64,000 nucleotides of DNA from Enterococcus sp. 5H (GCF_028128615.1 NZ_AMDP01000068.1:16473-80472); one strand, 5' to 3'; numbered from the stretch's first letter, positions 17,348 to 26,995 are shown. Notes: a model not told the origin generated them from the letters alone. Numbers and translations are program-made.

Positions 17348-18556
17348 TTATTTTGTATACACAGTTAGAGCAGCTTTAACAGCTTCACCTTTGGCAATAT
17401 CCGCACCATAAAAATTAAGCGCACCCTCTAACGCTGATAAAACATGAAGAACGTTTGATTTTCTACTACTGTATCCCATATTGCCGATACGCCAAACTTT
17501 TCCTTGTAAAGCACCGAAAGAAGAAGCAATTTCCACACCAAATTCATCCAACATTAATGAACGAACTTTTTCTCCATCAATCCCTGATGGAATCATTACT
17601 GGTGTTACTGTCGGCATTTTCGTTGTTAAGTCGCCATAAAATCCTAAGCCCATCGCTTTAATTCCGGCAACAATTGCTTCATCATTTTGAGCATGACGAG
17701 CATAAACATTTTCGATTCCTTCATTAATCAGCATTCTTAGTCCTTCGTGAAGTCCATAAATCATACTTGTTGCTTCTGTATGATGATTGATGCGTTCTTC
17801 ACTCCAATAGCGTTGTAACTGGCTTAAATCCAAGTAGTTACTGCTAATATGATTTTCATTACGAATATCTTTGCTTAAACCTAACTCTTTTTGATAACGG
17901 CTATCCAATACTTTTTCTACACGATCGTTATAAGTAATCAATGATAATCCTGAAGGTACACTCACACATTTTTGCGTTCCTGCAATGGCAATATCCACAC
18001 CCCATGCATCAACTTCAAGCGGCACTCCTCCATATGTTGCTACCATATCCACTACAAAGAAAATATCATTTGTTTGACAAAATTGTCCAATCTGATCCAT
18101 CGACTGCATCTGACCATTAGCTGTTTCGCCATGAACCATTGCAACAATTTTAGGTTGAAATTTTTTAATTTCTTCAATGACTGCTTCTTGCTCAAAAGGT
18201 GCATCCCATTCTTTTTCAAGATAATGAATTTCTGCTTTGGCACGCTCACAAATCTCACCTAAAAGATAAGCAAAACGACCATAAACAGGAATTAATACTT
18301 TATCTCCCGGTTCAATCAAAGCAATCAGAGCTGCTTCTAACCCAGAACGTGATGTCCCATCAATTGCAAAAGCTTGTTTATTTTTCGTGCCAAAAGGTAT
18401 CTTTATCATTTCTTTTACTTCATCCATAATACTTAAAAAAGCTGGATCAAATTGTCCCAAAATAGACGCTGACATTGCTCTTAAAGCTACGGGATGAGCT
18501 TCAACTGGTCCTGGAGTCATGATGGTTCTACTTGGTACGGTTAATTCTGAAAACAT
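17348..18556 (-). CDS. pucG: PucG-like ureidoglycine/alanine-glyoxylate aminotransferase
   Basis: A 402-residue class V PLP aminotransferase. It shows the N-terminal TPGPVEAHP motif, GTSRSGLEA (phosphate-binding loop), VVDMVATYGG and the PLP lysine Lys196 in AGTQKC. In Bacillus the PucG homologue transfers the amino group of ureidoglycine to glyoxylate, yielding oxalurate and glycine; the same fold also serves as alanine-glyoxylate transaminase. Its place in a ureide cluster favours the former. The ATG at 18556 follows AAGAGGG. It is divergent from pucR across a ~300-base gap and is followed by the MFS gene after 217 bases. Confidence 0.85.
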   Translation of the reverse strand: MFSELTVPSRTIMTPGPVEAHPVALRAMSASILGQFDPAFLSIMDEVKEMIKIPFGTKNKQAFAIDGTSRSGLEAALIALIEPGDKVLIPVYGRFAYLLGEICERAKAEIHYLEKEWDAPFEQEAVIEEIKKFQPKIVAMVHGETANGQMQSMDQIGQFCQTNDIFFVVDMVATYGGVPLEVDAWGVDIAIAGTQKCVSVPSGLSLITYNDRVEKVLDSRYQKELGLSKDIRNENHISSNYLDLSQLQRYWSEERINHHTEATSMIYGLHEGLRMLINEGIENVYARHAQNDEAIVAGIKAMGLGFYGDLTTKMPTVTPVMIPSGIDGEKVRSLMLDEFGVEIASSFGALQGKVWRIGNMGYSSRKSNVLHVLSALEGALNFYGADIAKGEAVKAALTVYTK

Positions 18557-18651
18557 AACTATCCCTCTTTTCCATTTTACTTTCATCCTACCTTTATCTC
18601 AAAAAAAATCATTGTCACTTTTGTCTAAATAATTTAAACTTTCAGTTATTT

Positions 18652-18659
18652 CGCACAAA
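18652..18659 (-). promoter_or_regulatory. TTTGTGCG motif between pucG and pucR
   Basis: Read on the minus strand the motif is TTTTGTGCGA. It sits about 95 bases upstream of pucG and 200 upstream of pucR and matches the cores at 17182, 17293 and 30286. Confidence 0.4.
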
Positions 18660-18863
18660 ACATTCTTGAATCTGCATGCGCTATCATTTAGAATAGAACT
18701 ATCGATATTTTTGAAGCTGATTATTTTGTTTTTCATGTTTCACCCGTTTGCTCTTAGGAAAAAAGATAACCTCTGTTTGTGGCAAAGTTCGCCACCCTCC
18801 AAGTTTCCTATTTTTCTTTCAGAGCTGACCAACTTATTTCGCTTTTATATAGGGGGACAACCA

Positions 18864-20501
18864 TTGACAACGTTAGAAGATTTATTAAAAATACCCAGAT
18901 TTTCTGATTTAAAATTATTAACTAACCCTACCAAAGCCAACACTGTTGTTGAAAGTATTGAAATTTCTGAAACACCGGATGTAGCGGGGTTTATTCCTAA
19001 GAAAATTTTTCTTTTAACAACGGCCATGGTTTATAAAGATAACCAAAAAGAATTGATTACACTGATTGATTCTTTAAAAGAACAAGAGGCTGCCGGGATT
19101 GGAATTAAAGTCGGCCGATTTATTGAAGCAATTGATCCTGAAGTTGTAGAATACGCAAATAAAATTGATTTTCCTATCGTTCAAGTACCTAGTACACAAC
19201 CTTTAGGTGCTTTGCTGCATCAGCTTTTAAATTTCTTGTGGGATACAAAAACGGAACAGCTAAGTTATGCTCTGGATATTCAAAAACGTTTTTCTAACCT
19301 ATTAATCCATGATGTAAGTATCGCACGTTTCATCGCTGATTTTGGCAAAATGATTAATGCTCCTGTAATTTTACTAAGTCCTTATCGAAAAGTAATTGCG
19401 CACTCAAAGCATTTTACTCAAACATCAAAACCTGCGGAATATTACGTCGAACAACTCGTATCAAAATACGATCACTGGATTGAAGATACTAATACATCCT
19501 TTATGATTAATGATTTAAATCAAGCACCATTGCAAATTGCTGGTTTTACAGTTACAGTTAATAGCTATTTCCCACATTATTTATTAATTTTGAATCCAGA
19601 AAAAGTGCCCTATCCGATGTCAGAATTTGCTGTGGAACAAGCTTGTTTAGTTCTATCATTTATGCTTTACAAAAATCAAAAAGTTCAAAAATCTTTTGAC
19701 TTTTTCAAAAGCGATTTCTTAGCTCAGTTAATTGAATATCAGCAAGCACCCCATCAATCTAAAAGAGATTGGCTTGATTTGGGCGCCAACTATGATTTAA
19801 AAAAGAGCACCTATTATCAAGTTGCTTATGCGGTTTGCAGCCAATCTTCTATTACAGCTACGAAGATCAAATACCAAGAAGAAGAAAGCGATGTTGCTTT
19901 TCAATGGTTGCAGGAAACGTTACCGCTGAAAATTAAGCATACTAGTATTTTTAAAATCAAAAATACGAATCACTTTGCTATTCTAATTCAAAGTAAGGTC
20001 GATGATCTAGATAAAATTTTACGTGATATTTCTGTAGAACTTTCAGAAAAATTACCAATTAATTTAACATTTGCTTTAGGTAACCATTATGAAACCATCG
20101 AGCAATTTGCCAGCTCTTATATTGAAGCAAAAACGGCTTATGAAGAGTTAGCGACAATAACTGATGGAACTTTAGTTCACCATTATCATCCTAAAGGAAT
20201 GAAAAGTCTCTTTGAAAAAATGAGCTTAGAAGATATTCATTATTTCTGTGAAACTACATTGAAAGAATTAGCCTATCCAGTTGAAGATTCCTATATTGAA
20301 CTAAGAAAAACACTGCAATGCTATTTAAGTTTTCAATGTGAAATTTCTAAAACAGCTAAAGAAATGTATTTGCATCGAAATACAATCAAATATAGAATCG
20401 ATCACTGCGCAAGACTACTTGGAAAAAATATCCAAGATCCGACAAACAGTTTAAACTTACGATTGGCATTAGAACTTTCGGAGCGTTCCAATCAACATTA
20501 A
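18864..20501 (+). CDS. pucR: PucR-family transcriptional regulator of ureide catabolism
   Basis: A 545-residue regulator. The N-terminal PucR domain begins TTLEDLLKIPRFSDLKLL (residues 1-~120), a middle GGDEF-like CdaR segment follows, and the C-terminal HTH_30 reads SKTAKEMYLHRNTIKYRID near residue 490-510. PucR activates purine catabolic genes in Bacillus in response to allantoin-type effectors. The TTG at 18864 was chosen because AGGGGG lies 7 bases upstream and the family N-terminus begins exactly there; the frame stays open for another 66 codons upstream, but that stretch does not resemble the family. It is divergent from pucG and convergent with the allK operon. Confidence 0.85.
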   Translation: MTTLEDLLKIPRFSDLKLLTNPTKANTVVESIEISETPDVAGFIPKKIFLLTTAMVYKDNQKELITLIDSLKEQEAAGIGIKVGRFIEAIDPEVVEYANKIDFPIVQVPSTQPLGALLHQLLNFLWDTKTEQLSYALDIQKRFSNLLIHDVSIARFIADFGKMINAPVILLSPYRKVIAHSKHFTQTSKPAEYYVEQLVSKYDHWIEDTNTSFMINDLNQAPLQIAGFTVTVNSYFPHYLLILNPEKVPYPMSEFAVEQACLVLSFMLYKNQKVQKSFDFFKSDFLAQLIEYQQAPHQSKRDWLDLGANYDLKKSTYYQVAYAVCSQSSITATKIKYQEEESDVAFQWLQETLPLKIKHTSIFKIKNTNHFAILIQSKVDDLDKILRDISVELSEKLPINLTFALGNHYETIEQFASSYIEAKTAYEELATITDGTLVHHYHPKGMKSLFEKMSLEDIHYFCETTLKELAYPVEDSYIELRKTLQCYLSFQCEISKTAKEMYLHRNTIKYRIDHCARLLGKNIQDPTNSLNLRLALELSERSNQH

Positions 20502-20680
20502 AAAGAGCTTAGGACATAACTCAAAAAGTTATGTTTCAAGCTCTTAGTTTCTGAATAAACGGTGGGAGCAGAAGCAACTCCTTCGGAAATAAGCTGAAAT
20601 TCACAAAAATTTGAAGAGCAATTTCCGTGAATTCCTTCTTATTTCTCGGAGTTAAACACTTCTGTCCCAACGTCTTTTTG
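20501..20680. repeat. Dispersed intergenic repeat, copy B (short)
   Basis: About 180 bases between the convergent ends of pucR and allK. It starts with a hairpin (GAGCTTAGGACATAACT / AGTTATGTTTCAAGCTC), continues with TGAATAAACGGTGGGA and TTCGGAAATAAGCTGAAATT, and ends CGGAGTTAAACACTTCTGTCCCAACG. These blocks recur in copies A and C. The opening hairpin could also act as the pucR terminator. Confidence 0.75.
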
Positions 20681-20686
20681 TATTAA

Positions 20687-21625
20687 CTACCCAGTTATTC
20701 TTGTACCTGCTCGACCTTGTAATGCTTGGTCTGCTTCTTCTAAAGAACAGATGATAGCTGTTTTTCCTTGTTTAGCAAAAGCAATTGCTGCTTCCATTTT
20801 CGGCCCCATACTACCATCTGCAAAATGACCTTCATTCATATATTGTTCTGCTTTTTTAATAGAAATTGTTTCTAGTTTTTCTTGATTTGGCTTACCATAA
20901 TTGATATAAACGTTACTTACGTCGGTTAACATCACAAAGACATCTGCATCGATTTGTTCAGCTAATTTTTTCCCAGTACGATCTTTGTCAATTACAGCTT
21001 CAATTCCTTTTAGCAGACCATCTTCGCCGCGAACGACAGGAATTCCTCCGCCACCACCAGCAACAACAATCGTGTTTTGATTCAACAAATTAACGATTGA
21101 AGACACACCATGAATAGCTTTTGGTTGAGGAGAAGGTACTACACGACGATAGCCTCTACCCGCATCTTCCATCATCACCCAGTTTTTCTCTTGCTCCATT
21201 TGTTTAGCTTCTGCTTCAGAATAAAAAATACCAATTGGTTTATTAGGATTAGTAAATGCTTCATCATCTGCTGAAACTTCAGTTTGTGTCAACAATGTAA
21301 TAACGTTGCTAGTTAAGCCTTTAGTTTCTAATGAATTTTTTAGGCTTTGTTCTAGCATATAACCAATAAATCCTTGTGATTCTGCGTTACACACATCTAA
21401 CGGAAACGGTGGAACGATATCTTTTGCTTCTTCATTTTGTCTCAAAATATTGCCCACTTGAGGGCCATTTCCGTGAGTTAACACGATTTGATAGTCTAAT
21501 TCCTCAATTTTTGCTACAAGATCTGCACTAATTTTTACATTATCCATTTGAACTTCAAGTGTTGCTTCTTGATTGGGTTTTAAGATAGCATTGCCACCTA
21601 ATGCCAACACGACACGATTTGCCAT
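20687..21625 (-). CDS. allK: Carbamate kinase (catabolic)
   Basis: A 312-residue amino-acid-kinase-fold enzyme that transfers phosphate from carbamoyl phosphate to ADP, giving ATP, CO2 and ammonia. Motifs include ALGGNAILKP, LTHGNGPQVGNIL, VAGGGGGIPV and GSMGPKMEAA. It is the last gene of the allC-to-allK run and lies 13 bases after allH, so its job here is to harvest carbamoyl phosphate from oxamate carbamoyltransferase rather than from arginine deiminase. Sequence alone does not separate ArcC from AllK; the operon does. Confidence 0.92.
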   Translation of the reverse strand: MANRVVLALGGNAILKPNQEATLEVQMDNVKISADLVAKIEELDYQIVLTHGNGPQVGNILRQNEEAKDIVPPFPLDVCNAESQGFIGYMLEQSLKNSLETKGLTSNVITLLTQTEVSADDEAFTNPNKPIGIFYSEAEAKQMEQEKNWVMMEDAGRGYRRVVPSPQPKAIHGVSSIVNLLNQNTIVVAGGGGGIPVVRGEDGLLKGIEAVIDKDRTGKKLAEQIDADVFVMLTDVSNVYINYGKPNQEKLETISIKKAEQYMNEGHFADGSMGPKMEAAIAFAKQGKTAIICSLEEADQALQGRAGTRITG

Positions 21626-21638
21626 AATATAATCTCCT

Positions 21639-22493
21639 TTAATTGTTATTTAGAAATTCAATTGTTGCCATAAAACCTGCCAACAGGTCAAGTCCTGAGG
21701 TATGACCTACTTTTATAATATTATCGACAGCTTTTTGTAATTGTTCGATACTACTCATCGTCGTCAAATTTTCTATAAATTCAATAACAGGTGCACTAAA
21801 TCGACAAGATAGAGCGCATAGCAAATAATGCTTGCTGATATCTGTCGTCACAGCGGGTTCCTTTGACAACTCAGTAAGTATTCTTTTTTCTAGTATTCGA
21901 TCTTTTTCATTTAACAATATTCTAGCAGCCAAATGACCGACTAACATATCATCGCCAGAAGGAGTCAGACCTTTACCTCTCCCTAAAAGAAATGCAACAG
22001 CAGACTGTTTTTTACTTTCGTCTTCCAAACATAGTAATTGAAGCGCTTTAGCAAATGGATTTTCCTCTATCAAAAAATCAGCTAAAGAAACTTGCGCACC
22101 AGTTTCCTTATCCAAACTCGCCGCATAATCATTAAAATGTTGTAAATTACTTGATTTTAGCGTTTCAGTAATTTCCATTGTTGAAGAATAAAGTTCTCCA
22201 TAATTCAATAGCAAATGATTTTTAGAAAAATGCAAACAATCTTCTTGCCACCTAACTGAATCACCAATCTCAACAGTTGAAAGCAATGTTGAAAAATAAA
22301 CGGACTCAATATAGATACCATTTGGCATAAAAGGATAGTCAGTGGTCGAAATGACCACTAACTGTTCTTTCCCTTCATCCTGAATATTGAAACTATTTTT
22401 ATATTTGCTATGAACATGCCATTTTTTCTCTGAAAAAGCATTTGTCAAAAGAATCTGATCTAGAAAACAAGCATTAACAAACAATTTTCTCAC
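21639..22493 (-). CDS. allH: Oxamate carbamoyltransferase subunit AllH (DUF2877)
   Basis: A 284-residue protein of the YlbF/DUF2877 family. The characteristic LLGRGKGLTPSGDDMLVGHLAA segment is present in pieces from residue ~168 on. In E. coli AllF, AllG and AllH together form the oxamate carbamoyltransferase that splits oxalurate with phosphate into oxamate and carbamoyl phosphate. The start is GTG at 22493, only 3 bases after the allG stop, so it is probably translationally coupled; the alternative ATG a few bases upstream is in another frame and closes after seven codons. Confidence 0.87.
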   Translation of the reverse strand: MRKLFVNACFLDQILLTNAFSEKKWHVHSKYKNSFNIQDEGKEQLVVISTTDYPFMPNGIYIESVYFSTLLSTVEIGDSVRWQEDCLHFSKNHLLLNYGELYSSTMEITETLKSSNLQHFNDYAASLDKETGAQVSLADFLIEENPFAKALQLLCLEDESKKQSAVAFLLGRGKGLTPSGDDMLVGHLAARILLNEKDRILEKRILTELSKEPAVTTDISKHYLLCALSCRFSAPVIEFIENLTTMSSIEQLQKAVDNIIKVGHTSGLDLLAGFMATIEFLNNN

Positions 22494-22496
22494 CCA

Positions 22497-23765
22497 TTAT
22501 TCTGTAAAGCCTAATTTTTTTGCGTATGCTAAAACAGCTTTTTCAAAACAATCAATTGGAGGTGTAACGGTTCCAGCACCAATTTGACCTAAGCCAGCTT
22601 TTTTATTCGCTATTCCTGTGTTAATTACTGGAAGAATACCAGTTTCTACTACTTTTCTTGCATCAATACCTAGACAAATACCTTTGAAATCCCAAGTTGG
22701 TACAGGAAAATTCGGATTGCTGTCAATACAGATTTCCGTCATTTCATTACTTGTATTTAACGCATCATAAAAGCCGCCTGATCCAACGAATCGTGTAACA
22801 GCTGGTGCAGCGATCATTGCCATACCACCAACACCGAAAGTTTCAGTAATCGCACTGTCTCCCATATCTGGAGCCGCATCAGCTTCACTAAAACCAGAGA
22901 AGTACAAGCCTTGAGGTGTATTAACAGGTCCAGTAAACCATTCATCGCCCATTCCAGCAATTCGAATACCAAATTCGTGACCATTTCTACACATAGCAGT
23001 AACAATTGTTCCTTCTTGAATTTGTCGAGCGCCATCCATAACTGCTTTGGCTGAAGCCATCATGATATTTAAGAAAAATTGATCTGTATCTGCTAAAAAT
23101 TGGACAACTTCTTCACGCTTTGTTTGGTCAATTTCAGTTAGACCAACGATAATTGGCGCCATTTCTTTTAAGAATGCCAATGAAGCTGCAATGTTACGTT
23201 GGTGAAACTCATCACCCATTGCAATTGCTTTTGCTACTAAAACGTTAATATTTAAGCCATCTTCTTTGGTTTTTAAAGCAGCACTTAAAACTGGTGCTAA
23301 CGTATCTCTCATCCATCTTAAACGAGTGATAACTTCGTCAGAATATGCACCAAAACGTAATACTGCTCCGATACCTTCATTCATCGTACAGAAAGCGCGG
23401 TTGCCATCTGTTTTATTTTCAACTACTAAGACAGCCATATTCGCTGACGTAATACCGCCCATTGGTCCTACAGCATTAACATGATGACATGGAATTAATT
23501 TCACTTCACCTGATTCCAACATTTTTCTGGCTTCTTCCTCTGTTTCACACCACTCTTCAAAAAGAGCAGCACCTACACAAGCGCCTTGGATCGGATCAAC
23601 CATTTTATCGTAAGTAATTGGCGGACCTGCATGTAGTAAAACTTTGCCTTCATGTAATTCTTTAATCACTGATTTTGCTGGAACTACGTCTAATAAGAAA
23701 GGAGAACCAGCAACGATTTTTGCGGCTACTGCCTGATTTGCTTCGTCGATTGTTTTGTATGCCAT
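22497..23765 (-). CDS. allG: Oxamate carbamoyltransferase subunit AllG (DUF1116)
   Basis: A 422-residue member of the YlbE/DUF1116 family. Typical segments are HAGPPITYDKMVDPIQGA, PCHHVNAVGPMGGITSANM, MCRNGHEFGIRIAG and GFYDALNTSNEMTEIC. Its partners AllF and AllH flank it in the canonical order F-G-H. GGGGGAAAAC precedes the ATG. The 130-base gap to allF holds a very long hairpin (23772-23886) that may set unequal subunit expression. Confidence 0.9.
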   Translation of the reverse strand: MAYKTIDEANQAVAAKIVAGSPFLLDVVPAKSVIKELHEGKVLLHAGPPITYDKMVDPIQGACVGAALFEEWCETEEEARKMLESGEVKLIPCHHVNAVGPMGGITSANMAVLVVENKTDGNRAFCTMNEGIGAVLRFGAYSDEVITRLRWMRDTLAPVLSAALKTKEDGLNINVLVAKAIAMGDEFHQRNIAASLAFLKEMAPIIVGLTEIDQTKREEVVQFLADTDQFFLNIMMASAKAVMDGARQIQEGTIVTAMCRNGHEFGIRIAGMGDEWFTGPVNTPQGLYFSGFSEADAAPDMGDSAITETFGVGGMAMIAAPAVTRFVGSGGFYDALNTSNEMTEICIDSNPNFPVPTWDFKGICLGIDARKVVETGILPVINTGIANKKAGLGQIGAGTVTPPIDCFEKAVLAYAKKLGFTE

Positions 23766-23771
23766 TTTTGT

Positions 23772-23886
23772 TTTCCCCCGTTAAAAGCTGAACAGGCTAC
23801 TCAGTATCAATGAAAAATAAGAAAATATGAATATGCTGCTTTTAGCGCAAACATATTTTAGCTTTTTCAAGATGCTAGCCTGTAAA
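23772..23886 (-). repeat. Long hairpin between allF and allG
   Basis: Nested complementary blocks: ACAGGCTA with TAGCCTGT outside, GAAAAA with TTTTTC, and GAAAATATG with CATATTTT inside. They span almost the whole intercistronic gap. There is no T-run directly after the stem in the operon direction, so it is more likely a processing or stability element than a full terminator. Confidence 0.65.
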
Positions 23887-23897
23887 GCTGGATAGTT

Positions 23898-25655
23898 TTA
23901 TTTGCCTAATTCAACTTTATTTAAAAATTGTAATGCTTTTTGCAAAGTAATATTTCCACCTGCAACTGGCTGCCAATCATACTGAACAACTTTACCACCA
24001 TGATTAATGATCGCTTCTGAGAAACTACGTAAACCAATATTAATGAAGCCTTGATTTGTTAGTAATGCCAGCATTTCTTCCGTTGGTTCAATTGCAACTG
24101 GTGTCACTGCTGGTTGAGCTTCAATCACTTTATCTTCTTGCGTCAACGGATGATCTAAAATAGCTAAAGCCAAACGAACAGCTTGCGCATTACTTGCACA
24201 TAGAACAACTCCAGCATCTTTCATAATAGTTTCTTGTTCATGGATATTTTGCAGATCTTCGTCTGTCCCGACAATTGTACCAATCACGAATAATTCTCTA
24301 CCGTCAGCTTTAGCTTGGGCTTTAATATCTTTAATTGTTGGGGCCAATTCTTGTGCCATATTTGCATGAGAACCGTAACCTAATACAACATCTAAAAGAA
24401 TAATTGCTGTTTCAGGATCTTTCCCAGCTTCTTCTAACATTTCTTTTCGTTTGGTCGGATCAATCATTGGATGCGGTTTACCTTGAGTATAAACATCATC
24501 ACCTAAGTCAATAATTTCATGTCCTTGATTTTTTAAGATAAAGCCTTCTGGAGCATGTTCATCCCCTGTTAAAGCTAAACCTTCTTTAATTAACATTGCT
24601 GCTTCATAAGCTAATGTTCCACCAGAATACAAACCTTTAACATATTTTTGTTCTGGTTTAAATGCATGGGCTGGAACAGTCAATGTTTCTTTTACGGCAT
24701 GCACATCTTCTTTATTTAATAATTGAACAGCAATTTGTGCCGCTTCTTCTAGAGTATACGCACGATAAAGATTTTCTTCATGAGCTGCTGGTTTTTCACC
24801 AAGGAAAATTGTAACAGCAGGTTTTGAAATACTTCTTAATAAGTTTAATACTTCATCGCGAACTTCTGGTGCAGGTGGTTTAGAGATAACAACAACCACT
24901 TCTGTATTAGGATCTTTCTCTAATGTCATAATGCTGTCTTTTAATGTTATACCGCCAATTTCAGCTTTTAAATCGCGTCCGCCAGTACCGATTGCATTGG
25001 TTACGCCGCCGCCTAATTTATGGATAATCGTGGTAACTTCTTGGATACCAGTCCCAGAAGCACCCACAACTCCGATTTTGCCTTTACGTACTGCATTAGT
25101 AAACGCAACCGGAATTCCGTTAATAATACCTGTTCCGCAGTCAGGTCCCATTAATAAAAGACCTGCTTCATGCGCTTTTTCTTTTAAACGTTTTTCATCT
25201 TCAATTGCAACGTTATCACTGAAACAGAAAACGTGTTTACCTTCATCTAGTGCTTTTTCAATTTCAAGTGCTGCATGCGTTCCCGGAATTGAGAAGACAG
25301 CAACCCCAGCATCTTTACCTAATTCAAAGGCTTTATCCCAGGTTTTAGCAATCTCTTCGTCAGAACCTTCACCGCCGCCTTTTGTTTGCTCTTCTAAAAA
25401 GACGTCGATTTCTGCTAAAACTTGATCGATTAGTGAATCATCTTCAATATCTAAAACGATGACCATATCGTTAGAAGAAGCTTTTTCCAACTCATCTGTA
25501 TAAAGTCCGCCCGTTTTAAAGATATCTTTATTGGCAGGAGTTCCCATCATTACAGAAACGTTGTGAACGCCGTCAATTGTATTTAATTTGTTTGTCAATA
25601 GCATCAAAACAATTGAATCCTGATAACTATTTGCTTTAATAATTGTATGCAGCAT
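23898..25655 (-). CDS. allF: Oxamate carbamoyltransferase subunit AllF (FdrA)
   Basis: A 585-residue FdrA-family protein, related to the succinyl-CoA synthetase alpha subunit (CoA-binding and ligase folds). Recognisable parts are MGTPANKDIF near the N-terminus, LLMGPDCGTGIINGIP (~175), GVVGASGTGIQEVTTI (~195-210) and, in the C-terminal half, LYSGGTLAYEAAML and DLGDDVYTQGKPHPMIDP. The length is normal. It opens the F-G-H-K part of the operon, 31 bases after the first AllD gene, with GGAGGAATTTCA before the ATG. Confidence 0.9.
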   Translation of the reverse strand: MLHTIIKANSYQDSIVLMLLTNKLNTIDGVHNVSVMMGTPANKDIFKTGGLYTDELEKASSNDMVIVLDIEDDSLIDQVLAEIDVFLEEQTKGGGEGSDEEIAKTWDKAFELGKDAGVAVFSIPGTHAALEIEKALDEGKHVFCFSDNVAIEDEKRLKEKAHEAGLLLMGPDCGTGIINGIPVAFTNAVRKGKIGVVGASGTGIQEVTTIIHKLGGGVTNAIGTGGRDLKAEIGGITLKDSIMTLEKDPNTEVVVVISKPPAPEVRDEVLNLLRSISKPAVTIFLGEKPAAHEENLYRAYTLEEAAQIAVQLLNKEDVHAVKETLTVPAHAFKPEQKYVKGLYSGGTLAYEAAMLIKEGLALTGDEHAPEGFILKNQGHEIIDLGDDVYTQGKPHPMIDPTKRKEMLEEAGKDPETAIILLDVVLGYGSHANMAQELAPTIKDIKAQAKADGRELFVIGTIVGTDEDLQNIHEQETIMKDAGVVLCASNAQAVRLALAILDHPLTQEDKVIEAQPAVTPVAIEPTEEMLALLTNQGFINIGLRSFSEAIINHGGKVVQYDWQPVAGGNITLQKALQFLNKVELGK

Positions 25656-25686
25656 TGAAATTCCTCCGTTTAGTTAGCCGAATAAC

Positions 25687-26736
25687 TTATTCAGCGAATT
25701 TATTTTTATGATCATAACGGTCATAATGAATATCGTCACTAATCAAATACTCGTAGATATCATCTACAATTTCGATTCCATTTTCTTCATAATTTTTCTC
25801 ACGAGCTCGACCGCGCTCTCCTGGATAGTTAACTTCAGTAAAACCAGGACTGGGTTTAATTTCTTTCAGCTCATCAAGCATAGATGAAATATTCGTTTTG
25901 AAGGTATCAATCCCAATAAAGAAATCGGGATTAATGACAATATGAAGTTGTCCTAGTTCACGACCTTTAGATAAATCATGATACATGGAAGAAACGTGTT
26001 TGCCAAACGGCACGCCTAGTAAAATCCCTGACAAAACATCCACCATCATCATTAAGCCGTAACCTTTAGGACCGGCAATCGGTAATAATGCATTTACTTT
26101 AGTAGAATCCGTCGTTGGATTACCGGCTTCATCTACCGCCCATGAATCTGGAATCGCTTCTTTTTTAGAGCGCGCATGAAGAATTTTCCCCCATGCTTGA
26201 ACAGTTGTTGCCATATCAAAAGTAATAATTCGATCATCATTACTTGGTGCTGCAAATGCAATCGGATTCGTGCCAAAATAGGGTTCACTGCCACCAAACG
26301 GTACTACCATGGGATCTGATTGACAGACGGATAAAGCGACCATATCTTGTTCCGCCGCTCGTTCAACATAATAAGCAAGCGCGCCACTATGAGAAATATT
26401 GCGCACACCGACTACAGCTACACCATTTTCCTTTGCCATTTGAATTGCGTGATCCATTGCTAATTTTGCTGCAACAAAACCAGAACCATTGTCGCCTTCA
26501 AACATACCACAACTTGGTGCTGTTTGTTCAAAAGAAAAAGTTGGATCGTTAGTGATTCCGCCTTTTGCTATTCTTTCTGAATAGTATTCAACACGCATTG
26601 CACCATGTGAATGAATCCCTCTTGCATCAGCAAAAGTTAACACATCACTGACGATTTCTGCATGATCTTCTGACAACCCAGCTTTGGCTATTTTATTTTT
26701 GATTAATTGATGTAAATCAGATTTTTTTACTCTCAT
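25687..26736 (-). CDS. allD: Ureidoglycolate dehydrogenase-like protein, paralogue 1
   Basis: A 349-residue NAD(P)-dependent oxidoreductase of the Ldh2/MDH2 (non-Rossmann) family, which oxidises (S)-ureidoglycolate to oxalurate. The signature DARGIHSHGAMRVEYY and the catalytic-site stretch ISHSGALAYYVERAA are present, with YFGTNPIAFAAPS further on. It is closely related to the gene at 27072-28139, and the two are separated by tandem hairpin repeats. AAGGAGGC precedes the ATG. Which of the two is the true AllD cannot be told; the other may act on malate, sulfolactate or a related 2-hydroxyacid. Confidence 0.85.
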   Translation of the reverse strand: MRVKKSDLHQLIKNKIAKAGLSEDHAEIVSDVLTFADARGIHSHGAMRVEYYSERIAKGGITNDPTFSFEQTAPSCGMFEGDNGSGFVAAKLAMDHAIQMAKENGVAVVGVRNISHSGALAYYVERAAEQDMVALSVCQSDPMVVPFGGSEPYFGTNPIAFAAPSNDDRIITFDMATTVQAWGKILHARSKKEAIPDSWAVDEAGNPTTDSTKVNALLPIAGPKGYGLMMMVDVLSGILLGVPFGKHVSSMYHDLSKGRELGQLHIVINPDFFIGIDTFKTNISSMLDELKEIKPSPGFTEVNYPGERGRAREKNYEENGIEIVDDIYEYLISDDIHYDRYDHKNKFAE

Positions 26737-26756
26737 TGTAACGCCTCCTTATTTAA

Positions 26757-26995
26757 AAGCAAAGCGGGCTCGTTTAGCCTCGACTGGATAATAGGATAAA
26801 TTGACTGTGACGCTTTTTGTCACATTCCATTTTATCTTTTTCCCGAGAGACTAGCCCATGCAGCTAGATAACATTAAAAGCAGAATGGGCTCACTTAGTC
26901 TCGACTGGAAAATAGGATAAATTGACTGTGACGCTTTTTGTCACATTCCATTTTATCTTTTTCCCGAGAGACTAGCCCATGCAGCTAGATAACAT
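26757..26995. repeat. Tandem 121-base hairpin repeat between two allD genes
   Basis: Two head-to-tail units with a 121-base period, nearly identical. Each folds as a long hairpin: GGGCT at 26766 pairs with AGCCC at 26853-26857, and GGGCT at 26887 pairs with AGCCC at 26974-26978. AGGATAAA pairs with TTTATC inside, and a tip TGTGAC-GCTTTTT-GTCACA closes it. Each is followed by CATGCAGCTAGATAACAT. There is no coding potential. This fills the 335-base gap between the paralogues. Confidence 0.9.

Noticed and set aside
18666..18863. 66-codon N-terminal extension of pucR
   Set aside because: The extension does not resemble PucR proteins, and the TTG at 18864 has a well-placed AGGGGG and matches the family start.
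24931..25425. Long plus-strand open frame of 164 codons inside allF
   Set aside because: It is antisense to a clearly coding gene and Pro/Ser-rich, as expected of the reverse of Gly/Ala/Glu-rich coding sequence.
26757..26995. The tandem hairpins taken as a second CRISPR array or as a riboswitch
   Set aside because: There are only two long units with no spacers, and no known riboswitch core is visible; hairpin repeats describe them better.
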